From Gymnothorax reevesii (taxonomy: Eukaryota > Chordata > Actinopteri > Anguilliformes > Muraenidae): a DNA stretch of 64,000 bases. Below the pieces are notes generated by a model. It was not told the DNA's origin, did not search any database, and worked only from the letters and a program-made list of their open reading frames with translations. A program made the position numbers and the translations under genes. The stretch is from positions 47,714,501-47,778,500 of the forward strand of contig CM056573.1 of NCBI GenBank assembly GCA_029721435.1, read 5' to 3'. Of this stretch, positions 25,601-37,600 are shown in pieces; positions within the stretch are counted from its first letter, which is position 1; every line of letters begins with the position of its first letter.

Positions 25601-28600
25601 TTGTTTTGGAATGCTCTATTTTGTACTGACAAGTGTGATATTTCCTACTCTACATTCAACAGTGTACCAGCTCCAGCAGGAAGCACCTCGCCCAAAGAGG
25701 GTTACCTGTTCTCTGGAGGTCAGTATTGATTATTGATTATTGATCTCTTTAGGCCTGAGCCTGTAATGAAAACCTGATCCACGGTTGTTCCTCACCACTG
25801 CAGAGATCAATTGTGATGGGTCGGGGGTGAGTTGAGCCAATTTGTGTAGTCGCTTACCTTTATTCTTCCTTCACTCTGATTACATTTTTATTACAGATGG
25901 AGAACAGACCAAAGTATTATGGCAGAGAGTGAGTCTAAGACCATGTTTTGCATTATCTTCTTTGAATTCTAATTTTCTGAAAGCTGATCTGCTATTGATA
26001 GTTGATGTGATTTGTCCTTTTTGCTGTTGTTAAGGATCTGTTTATGACCCAGTAGTATCTGTCCTTCTCTCCTCAGGTTCCACTCTATAATTTCCCGGGA
26101 GCATGCAGATGAGTTGCTGGGTGGCATTGAAGGAAGCTATCTCATTCGAGAAAGCCAAAGACAACCAGGAACCTACACACTTGCGCTGAGGTAACATATT
26201 CTGACATACATGCCGAAGATACAGTGCTAACACACCTGAAAGTTTTTACGTAGCTATTTGAATTTGTGTTTTAACACAAAAAGCTTGTCAAAATAATCCA
26301 GAGCTATTGGCTCCAGTGTTTGTATCTCCTTGGCACTATCACTATACAACCTGGCCATGCTCTCAACTATTTTTTTAATAATCTGCCATACTGCTGGAAA
26401 CAGACACTTAGATGCGCCCTCTGTGAGGTCTCCAAGTGACAAGGAATGTGTCTCTCTTAGGTTTGCAAATCAGACTTTGAACTATAGGCTCTTCTATGAT
26501 GGAAAACACTTTGTTGGGGAGAAGAGATTTGAGTCAATCCATGACCTGGTGACAGACGCCCTGATCACGCTCTACATTGAAACAAAGGCCGCAGAGTACA
26601 TCTCCAAGATGACCACCAACCCTATCTATGAGCACCTGGGCTACTCGTCTCTGCTGAGGGACAAGGTGACGGACAGGCTGAGTCGAGGACGGCCCGAATA
26701 CAGGAGGGTCACCTTTCAGAGGGAAGACAAGGTGAGGCTCAAGCGATCACAGTAGTGTAGGAATAGAAACCTTATCGGGAAACATTTCTTGAGTTTGCTT
26801 GTTTAAAAAGCAGGCACCATGTCTTAAGAATATGAAGAACTTGTGTCGTTTGTCACTTTGATAGATGTTGTGAGGGGAGAGTTTTGGGGATTTAGTTGCT
26901 TTCTATTTGACGGACAGTTAGGCTCAGAAATATTTGGACAGAGACACTATTTTCATTATTTTATTTTTGTATGCTACCAAGACTGATTTGAAAAGGAGCA
27001 ATGAATATGTACATATATTGCAGACTATCAGCTTCATTTTATGAATTTTTCAAAAAATATTGTCTAAAACGTGTGAATATTACTCATTTTATGCACAGCC
27101 CCCGCAGTTTTATGGGCACAAAAGACATTGTACGAACTGACATAATCAATAATGAAACTGTTATTGTTAATACTTGGTGGCAAACCCTTTGCAGTCGATG
27201 ACTGTCTGAATTCTGGAACCCACAGGCATTGAGTTTCTTCCCTGGTGATGCTCTGCCCAGCCTTTACAGTAGCTGTCTTCAGTTCCTGTCTTGTTGTTGG
27301 GGTGGTTTGCCTTCAGCACGTGAAATCTTATGTCGTTTTTGCAGATTGCTCCCCAGTCACTGCCCATTCACCCTGTAAAGGGATTCCAATTATTTTGATT
27401 TATTTAGCTGAATCTAAGCATGAAATGTAGCCCTATGCAAATCAGAATTTATCCCTCAGCTCTTGTAAACAGTCTCATTACTAGTAAATACGTAGAGAAC
27501 CAGCTCAATTAGCTGCCATGCAGGCCGATACATAACCGCTCTTCACAGATGCGGTGGTATGCCTCAGCTCATGAGTAGTTCTTTCCCTTCTCCGTATCCT
27601 CCTTTTCCTATCTTTCTGGTATAAGTTGATGTTTGTTTAGTTTGTCTATAGGGTCTTGTTCCAGAACTATACTGGCATTTTTCAATTTTTGGCAAGTTTC
27701 CTTTATTTGAGCCTTATCAATTGCTTACATGCCAATATCTACCCACCATATTGACTCTGGTGAAGTCATCTCTTGATTGCTGACTTTGGCACTGATAAGC
27801 CTACCTCCTAGAGAATGTTCTTGATACAGCTGAGTGATTGAAGGGGTTTTTCTGAAGCAGGGAAAGAATTCTTCTGTCATCCATCACTGTTGTTGACTGT
27901 AGTCTTCCTGGCCTTTTTGTACTCTAGAACTCACCAGTGCTCGCTTTCTTTTTAAGTATATAACAAAAAGATCAGTTTGACGCGCTTACTGGTTTCCCTT
28001 TTTCTCTGGCAGGTTTGTCTTGGTTTTGCAGCGTAATAATGGCTTGCATTACTGGCACTGACAGCTCTTTGGATTTCATATCCAGAGTTAACAGCAACAG
28101 ATTCCACATGAAAATTTAAGTCTTCAAATCAACTGTAGACTTTTAATGTGTTCACAAATTATCAGGGAATAAAACACACCTGGCCAAACAGCTGAGAATC
28201 CAGTTGTCCAAATACTTTCGGTCCCTAAAAAAGGGGCAGTCCTTTTAAAAAATGCAGTAAGTCCTATACTGTTCACCCAATTTCTGAGGTGCTGACGCTC
28301 AAACCATGGAAGAATGTCCTCGCCATGATCTTTGTATTTATCATTTAATGTCAACTCAAATATTCTGTGATCAACAGCTAAAATAATAATAATAATGTCA
28401 TCAGTGTCAAAATATTTATGGATCTGACTGTACACCTGCGGGAGAAAGATTCAAATCCTGGTTATGGCAGTGCTGCATCTCCTGTGCGCAAGTTTATTAG
28501 CCCTAAATGTTTTCCAACGTATCTTGCTTGATAACATTTGAAATCTGGATTAAACTCACGTCCTGCTCACTGAGTAATCAAGTAAGCTTTGCAATACTAT

Positions 28601-31600
28601 TTTAAATAGGATTCAGTGATGTGCCAGAGATTAATACCGTTACAACAGCAGTATGTGCTTGGATGTGGATTAATCACATGAAACTCAGTTTAGTCATTAT
28701 TGTAATTAGAGGACACGATCGATAAAAAAACGATCAATTTTTTTTTTTTTAATAGGCTGTGCTTCCATTCAGGTAGAGACTAACACGCTCTGTTTGTTTC
28801 AGCAGAAAATGCAGGGTAAATGAGTCATGTAGTTGAATACAGCATTGAGCCAGTGAGGAGGGTAGCACTGTGGAGAAGGCCTTCAAACAGAACCATGTGT
28901 CAATGATGCATATAACGCAGAAATGCTCTGGCTACAGCATAATAAGCCTTTTCAATCATGTTACAACTGCTCATGTCAAGTTCTTCATGCGATAACGTGG
29001 CATACTGGGGAACTAGAGAGTTCAAGATTTCAATCCCTGTGATACGGCCTCAGTATTTTACCATGAGCAAGGAAAATGCTCTGAATTTGAAGTAGTCAAT
29101 ATTTGTATGCTGTATGAAAATGTAAGTGGTGCAAGTCACCTGGCATGACAGTATCTGTCCAGAAGATGAATTACAGTAATAGAGAACTATCTCCCATGAG
29201 GAGGAGCTTAGCAATAAACTTTCAGCGCCACAGCCTGCAGTGGACACTGAAGCACACGGCTCTATGCGTCCACTTCTTTCTATGGGCTTAGAGTTTGTCA
29301 GGATACTTCCGTAAACTTTATGTGATTAACTCGGTTTCAAATGCATCAGCCTTAGCATGCAACATGGACAATCACTAAAGGCAGATCTTTTCATAATATT
29401 TATCTTCGAGGTGCACATTACAGGAGACACTTCTGGCAGCATGACCTCAACATTCTACCGATGTCCTAATTTGAATATCACATTTGATTAACTGAGCATA
29501 TTCATGACTTCATGAGAAACATGGCATTCTGTGATGCTTGAGATTAAACAGAAAAATTTCAGCCGGTGGTTCAGGGAATCAATGAGAGCACAGAAGCCGA
29601 TTAATGTGTCGTCACATGCAAAATGTTCCCCCATTTAGCTAATCAATCACTGTAACCATCGGCTGTCCTAAGTCTGAAAAGCCAATAAGAAAAACCCTAT
29701 GAAATCCGTGGTGTCAGGACTCAGTTTTGTATTGGGGTTTGAGCTACAGTCGTCTCCTGCACCCTGGTGGCGTATGGCTGTAGTTCTTAAATGCACGACA
29801 TCAGGATTACAGTACTAGCTGCCCATCATTGAAAAGCACTCTTCCCTTAGCAAAAAATAGCTAACATTAAAATCATGAGGAAGGGTCAAATAATTACAGA
29901 ACTATGATTATGTAGGATTACTTTGTGACTTTTTCATGTTTTCCCTAGGTCAGAATTGGGAACATGATTGGTGTTTGTGCCATTAAATTGTGCAACTTTA
30001 CCTTGTCCCGCAAAGAGCACTGTTAACAATGCCAAGCCTTGCCCAGTTCCAGTACATTACATTTTCACTTGCAATTACTGTTCATCAACAGTATAATCAA
30101 GCAGGTATGTGTTGTGATAGGTGCAATGACTCATGCTCAACATTTGAAATATGAACTTGGCCTAAATGTCATGTCACCACTGAACAGAACTCAGTATTTT
30201 TGGATATAAATAAGGTCATCTTACTCTCAAATTTACCGTGTGAATCTCCATTAATGGAACACATTAGATCATTCCACTTAAAGCAAGGTGATGGGTCATG
30301 ATAGTTTCTGTTTGAACAAAGTCATTGAAAATGAAGTCGAAACGGATTCCCAGTTGGAGCGTATACACACATTCAGACTGTTAAGAGTGTGTAAGCTTTG
30401 TACATTCGGTTTGTTGAGGAGTAGAAGTGCTTTATATCGGTAGATGTGAGTTTATATTAAAAATATCAGAAATCCAAGTTGTTGCCTACTGCGATGAAAA
30501 AGTTTGAACAAATATTTTAACGTTACTGAGCTGGACTGAGAGGATGAGACCAATGTGTCTTGCTCAGTACCTTATTGCATGATTGTATCTGCGCTCAGGG
30601 TCTAGGCCAGTCGCGCCTGCAGACTAAAGCCGAAGGAGATTTATTGCAAAAATAAGGCTGACATCCTTCAGTAAGATATCATCAAGTCACACGGTACAAG
30701 CCCGGCCTGTCACATGACAAGACCACAACTGCTTAGATGGCAGCTCATGCAAACGCATGCAATAGTGCTGCACACGCACAATGCCAAAACCCATGACACG
30801 CACACACTACAATTACAGTGGTTTGTGTTTGCACCCTGACACTTTCGCAAAAGCATCAGAAACAGACTAGAGTACAATTGAGCAATTTTGCATTTGTAAT
30901 CCTGTAACCCTTCTACCCGGTTTAATGAGTGTTTACTGTGTGGTCATGTGGTCAGAAACGCTTTAGCATCAACAGTAGGCACATCCCTTAGTGCCCGTTT
31001 CACCCCAGCATCATTTTCTGGCCTCTTTATGCCAGGTCTCGTTACGTGGCTCGATTGAGTGCATACAGGTCGAGTGGAACCGCAGTTATGTGCTACTATT
31101 GTGTTTTTTCATGCCTCCTGATGTATCAGAGCAAAGATTCTAGGAGCTGACTTTACCAGTTCAGCAGCTTGGTCGATGCTCTCTCGGTTCACACGCCTCG
31201 CCCAAATCCTCAGGTCCAGTTGCCATAGCGTCCACAGCCTGTCCTCTTCCTGGTACAACAACAACACCTTTGTCAAAACAGCTTTCATATTTTAGCAAGG
31301 CTATGCGGATTGAGCTGGCTACAAGTTGCGTGGGCGGTATTAAACAAAATATCCTTCTGTGAGAGCGGCACTCTGTGTCTTTTGATTTGTTTTCTTGTGG
31401 AGTGATGATGCATCCTAATTGTCAAATTTCATTTGGGATTTAAATTTGTTTTTTGACATCCAGGGAGTTTCACGTGTTTATTGTCTCTAAAAATGGTGTT
31501 GTGAAAAACAAACCTTTTTTTTGATGAATTATGAGTGTGACAAGCTACGTCACCCGAAAGCAGTCAGACAGCTCAGCGCACTAAATCATTTTACTGACAT

Positions 31601-34600
31601 CCATTTCCTGCCAGAATAATAGCTAAATACCTGAAATGCAGGTCATCTATTTCATTTCCAATTGTAAGTTTATATCATAAGAGAGTGGCTTTGGTGATAC
31701 CAGTTTCTGGGTGAATTTCAAAAAACTTCTGATTGTTACATTCAAGATGTCAAAACATCTATGATTAAATTATGTAATTATGTAAGCAATACACAACTCT
31801 GTGCTGGTCATTATACAAAAACAGTTGCCCACCTGCATAGTTAACGGCCATTTACTTTTTGTCAGGCCGTATTACACCCTTTAGGTGGGCAATTATTTCT
31901 GTACAACAACCGGCATGTTGTTGTGTATTGCTCACTTATTTGGCTGTTTGATTCTGTATGGCAGTTCCAGCAGAGGGTTACTCTGCTCTCCGGATCACTG
32001 CATTCACAGGCAGTTAGCAGTGCGGTGATGGTACCGTCTGGCCCCACAGTTTCTCCCAGGCTCTGTCCTTCTGCGAAATTGTGCCATGTTGTGCGGCGGA
32101 AAGTTCCAGAACACAGAAAACTGCTGAGGCCCGGAGGAGCTCTTTGTCCGGCTCCGTCTGTTTCGTGCTTTTCTTCCTGGCGCTTCTGTGGGGCTCGAGG
32201 AGCCATCTGTTGTGGGACAAAGAACACATCCCTCTCTCACATGCTTCCATACCCCCCACCCCACCCCCCCGCCCCCCGGCCTGCTCCCCTCCCACATCTA
32301 CGCATTCACCTCCTCTGCCTCTGAACCTCTTTCAGTCACGAAACAACTGGAGGGATGAGAGAGCTTTTTCACCCCCCACAACCCCAAAAAACTGCACACC
32401 GTTAATCTCATTTCCGCTTTGCACAGATTTTGCCATGAGGTTAGCCTCTCCGAACAAACACAGTATAAATCAGTGGCCTTTTAATATCTCCGCCTTCATC
32501 GATCATTTCAAAGTGCTTGCATCTCACGTGTTGATCGATTAACTTTTCACTCTCCTTCTTCCTCTTGTTGCACTTTACTCTCTTTGTCCTGTTTTGATTT
32601 TGTTTTAATCACCCATGGTTGCTTCCCAACTTCATATTATCCTCCTCTGCTCCTTTTCTCTCCGTCCCCACTGCTTGAAATATGATTAACCCTGGTGTGC
32701 TTTCGTCTACGCAGACTGAATCATATTTCCTTCTGTGTTACTCAAAAAATTGGCTGAACATTAAAATGTAAACGTCGTTGTTTCACAATTGCCAACCTGC
32801 AGTCGTACCCGAATCGTCGCTGGTATTGGAATAATAAATTCTGTCTGTCTGACTGCATTAACGCAGAAACATTGAAACCGTTTTAGATACAATCTTAAGA
32901 CATTGGATGTCACTAGCTGACATAAAAAGAAACTTTCAGTTTGAAGATGAGTATGACAGATATGATAGATTATGTTTATCGTCATTATACATGTTCGAAT
33001 CGAGCCCTGCTTCAGGCAGTGCCTGGTGTAGCGGCCGGTTTGATTCCAGATGGTCTCTAGCTTCCGATAAGTGGTCTCTGAAAATTTGCTAACTCAGGAT
33101 GCAGTGTAACCCTCTCTCCTCTTCATTACTGTTCACTCCCTGGTTTCTGTTTACTGATCCCCTGTAGCAGTTTTTTCTTATCTCGATGATCCTCTGCCAT
33201 GCATGACTTCAGTACTGTGCAGTCAATTTATTGGGAATTTCAGGAATATTTGCACTGGACGGCTAGCTTACAGAATTTGTGAAGATCCCAAGCTTGGCCA
33301 AATACTTGATGTAGCCTGGTTCTCTGGACTGTAAAATATGACAGGGATTAGCATGCGGTGGGATTTCTCTCCAAGTGAGGATCTGGTCTGTAATCCCACC
33401 CCTCCCCCTTACAATGGCACCCTGTTAGCCAACCCCCCCCCCCCTTCCATTTCCCTTGCAGATGGTGTGGATGCGCTTTGGGTGTGTGGGAGCAGAATGA
33501 TTGGGCCAGGGAGGGTCTGTTCGCTGCTTGTGGCTGTGGGCAGGAGAGACTGCGGGTCTCCAGACAGCACATGCCGGAAGGGGGGGGGAGAGAGGCTGTT
33601 AGTGTGGCGTTCTGGAAGGGAGCGCGCCCTCTATGCTTTGGAAAGGGGAGGGGGGGCCAAGCTGAAGTGATCCCGCTTTTAGAGAACGGCTGAGGCGTGA
33701 GAATCAGGTCTGACAGCTAGTCCTTCTCGCCCCCTGATCCTCCTCTCGCCTGAATGGGAGCCATTGTGTGAGGCACACTCCTCCAGTCCCCGGGGCCGCC
33801 GCTGCCTCGGCCGCTGTCGTGCTCAGATGCACAGCCGCACTCCTGCCGGCCAGAAGCTCCCTCTCTCCTCCTGCTCAACCACCACACCGCCGGACTCCCG
33901 CCCGGTCCTATTACGCGGTTCCGACGGGGCTATGGAGGTCCTGCGGGAGCCTGACTGTAACCGGGACTGCAGCCGCCAGCAGAACCTGGTGCTTCACCGC
34001 GCTAAGAGGGAGCGCGGGCACCAGGAGCTCCTGGCCCTGGCCTTGCGGGTCAAGCTGGGGAATACGAGCTCATTACTCTGGAAACCCTTAAAACTCCTAC
34101 CTTTCCCACAGATATCCTCTCCCCTGGCGAGACGGAATGTCCTGAAGGATGGAGAGAAGCAGTGTACTTACGAGAAAGCGCATAACTTTAAGGTGAGCTG
34201 CCGTTCGCTTGTTTTGAGTCTGTCAGAAGTGAAACAGTGGGAGTGCCAGGACGAAGTGAGCACTGGGGATTTAGAGCAGATATGGGTTCACTGCACTGTG
34301 TTATGTGGGTATTATAGAACCAGACTCAGTCTAATTGTGTTTGCGCAGAGTAATGTATGTCGGTGGACAACTGGGCTGTATACATCCTCTTTTAGTGATG
34401 AATTGTGTGCATTCTGTTGATGACTTCTGCCTTGATTCTTTATTACCACCTCTTTTTTTGCTCAATTCAGGTCTGGTTTTTCAATTCATGCACGTATTGC
34501 ATATTGTCAATCATGCTTGAAAGTAAGTGGCAACAGCATTTAGAAAATAAAATCAAATTGCTTCAACTTTGCAACTCCGTATGTGGGTTTGTAAAAAGAA

Positions 34601-37600
34601 GCTCCTGTATTCAAAACGATGAAACTGTAGGTTCCATTGTAAATTCTAGCGGAGATTCCAAAGTTATCAGAGATCCTGAGAATGTCCTACTGAATTACAA
34701 GGAAATGTGTGTGAAATGATGATCCAGATTTAGGTATTTTCTATTTAATGTAATGCCGCAGCCATAAAAACATTGTGTTTTGGGCTTGAATATTTCAAAC
34801 AATGTAAGTGTCATGTAGCTTCAGTGAATTTTTGCTACGAGCAAATGTAGAATATGCTTGTGGCAAATTTGTCCCACAATATGGTAAAAAAAAATGCCTT
34901 TTCCTAATTTAAATCAACTTTTGGGGAAATTTCCACAAAAAACAGAATTTCGGGGGTTAATGCTGTGCCTTTTTAATCAGTCAAATTTGCCATATATTTT
35001 GGTGAAATTAACAACTACACTACCAACTCCACTTAAGAATAAAAGACAACAAAGTGTTTATTTGGCAATATTTGAGGGAGCATGTGTAGAACTGTCGAGT
35101 ATGGTCAGCTTATTTGGTTCATCCAAAATGCCTTCAGCTTATTTTTTACATTGAAATAGTCACTGTGCACAGATGTTAAACCAGTGTCACTATAGATGTC
35201 AAATAATGACAGTAACAAACAGCTGAGAATGGTGCAGACATTCCACTGGTAGAGGACAAAGGCGAAGTTTTGGGATATACATGCGCATCACCTTACTCAA
35301 GCCTTGGTTACGGAAGAGATTTTTCTTTTTTTAATCTGTTCAATTGTTATTTTTTTGAGTTAATGCCACAAAGCCGAGGTTGCGGCTGATACTATCTGTT
35401 TTGACGTTGCCATCTGCTGCCTGGTGGCTGGCTGAGGTGATTCATAGTTGCCCTGCCTGCCAACTACCTACCATCTACCTGGCGGTTGGCTGTGATGAAG
35501 ACTAAATGGATGAGCCAGCTCAACGGCTCAGCTAATGCACTGACTGGCCTGGCATGCCTGTGGGCTTGTTCTAATGACACGTCTGTCTTGGGCTCCTGCA
35601 GTGAGAGGCATGTGTAAGAGAAAAATTCCAGAACATTGCCATTCAATTGTTCTATTTTTATATTTATTTATTTTTGTTCTTTTTTGGAATTGTGTGTCAT
35701 TTCCATTAGCAATGACTGACTCTCTCTGTTTGGTATTTCCAATGGGAAGGACTTTATTAATCCCGTCAATCTCCGATATCTGACACACCGTGTATGTTTT
35801 TTGTGTGCTTGCGTTTGGGGTTTTGTGTGTATCTGTACTGCATGTGAGTTTGTATTTGTGTCATCTACTTGTGAAATCATCAAGTAAAAATTGAAATTTG
35901 ACACTTGACTCATGACACTGACTTTTTTTGAAGTTTTGCGTTAGTAATTTGTATGTATCTATAAACTATTTGGTGTCAAAAAACCTGTTAGTTTCAACGA
36001 AATCATATGAGAAGTAAACCACTATTGCGGATCGAGTTAAAAGCGGCCAGCTTCAACAGTCAGCATCTCAAAATCACAAAGTGTCATGAAATGTCAATTT
36101 TTACTCGATGAGCTCACATATGTGATTGCGTGCCTGTTTATGTGATTGCGTATGCATTTGTACTCATATAATCGAATGTGTCTGGGTACAAATGCACGTG
36201 TGTACATAGATGTCTGTGTACTATCCCCCTGTGTGTGAGTATTGAGTTGTGAGTAGTGAATGTGTGAGTATGTGTTTACCTGAGTGTGCTCATGCACTTG
36301 CATGGCATATATGCACATTGTGGATGCAGCTAGAATGATGCATTGGGTAATCTTTTAGTGCTTCCTTTTTGACAGTTCAAGGCATTCCCCCCATTTTTTT
36401 CAAGTTTCGGCCAAGCTTCCAATTTCAAAGGCTTTCAGGCTGCGATGCTCAAAGAAAAGTAAACACAATTTACTCCGCATTTATCAAACTTTCATTTTAT
36501 TTTTTTTCTTTTTTACATTAGTGCTGATTTTGCAAATATGGACATATACATAAGTGAAATAGTTTGCTACGGTGCTATGTATTCAAACACCTCCTTGAAA
36601 AATTCATTGGAATTTTTTTCTGGAAAATTTTGTCACATTTAATACCGTTGTGCTCAGCCGAGCATTACGTCACAACATTAGCACAAGAAAAGTTGCTCCC
36701 AGAACTGTGTTACTCAAGGGCTGTGAAATGCGGGTTTTCGATCCTCCCTTGACCTGGGGGGCATACCTGAAAACGGGTTGGCCAGTCAGTAGCTCTAATT
36801 CTTTGATCAATTACCTGGAAGAAAAGAAAAGCAGACCTGGGAATGGCAGATTCAACCGTCCATGACTGCATTAAAACATCTCTCTCAGTTAAGAAGCTGA
36901 CAATACTGTCAACTGGGATTAAATGTGATTCCTCGAACTGGATACTCTAAGTACGATCGACTGTCAGTACTCATAGAGCCCATTCTCATCCGGAGCCGTC
37001 ATATAGGGACTCTGACTGAGTAGGCGTCGATATACAACAAAAATAGATGCTTTTGGCGTCCTTGTTTGATACCAGTGTTGAAAAAAACCCTTCCCCCTAA
37101 CCCTTAACCTTACCCTGAACCCTAACCCAAAATGTCAAATAAGGACACCAAAAGCCTCTGTTTTCCAGGTATATTGACGCTCGGTCAGGTGGCGTCACTA
37201 CAGGACGAGTCGGGATGAGTGTGTGTTGGCTCATACAATACAGGTATGTGCACCTGCATATGAAGACCACAATGGAAAAACGATCAGAGTCCAAATTTAG
37301 CATTTTTGTATATTTTATATATATATTTTGCAGATTTTTTCAGTGCTTTGTTTCTAAGATCGTTTCAAATTTTTATTTAAACTTTTCTCCACAACGAGAG
37401 AATGTGACTGATCATTTTTCCGTTGTGGTCTTTATATGTGTCAGACACAGTTTTTCGGCTGCCATGGAAACAGCCTTGCAGACGCATTACTTTATGTCCT
37501 TTAATCTGGTTTACACGCTAAATGCTGTTTGCCATCATGGGGCCTCGCCCCGTCTCAATGTAGTGCTTAATCAGAGAATAATGTACTCTCCCTTGACTGA

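Noticed and set aside
26330..26755. 141-codon frame starting in the intron before the SH2 exon
   Set aside because: Only the part from 26461 to 26731 is coding; the upstream segment is intron before a clear CTCTCTTAG acceptor, and the downstream segment lies past the donor.
31862..32542. Overlapping frames of 93-153 codons on both strands
   Set aside because: They arise from a GC- and C-rich patch; frames on opposite strands overlap almost fully and none resembles a known protein.
32990..33060. B-box-like sequences 'gttcgaatcg' and 'ggtttgattcc'
   Set aside because: No A-box at proper spacing and no cloverleaf, so no tRNA or SINE call.
33827..33931. Longer N-terminus for short-form chn2 from ATG 33827
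   Set aside because: Weak start context and no resemblance to chimaerin N-termini; starting at 33932 gives about the usual short-form length. Kept only as an alternative.
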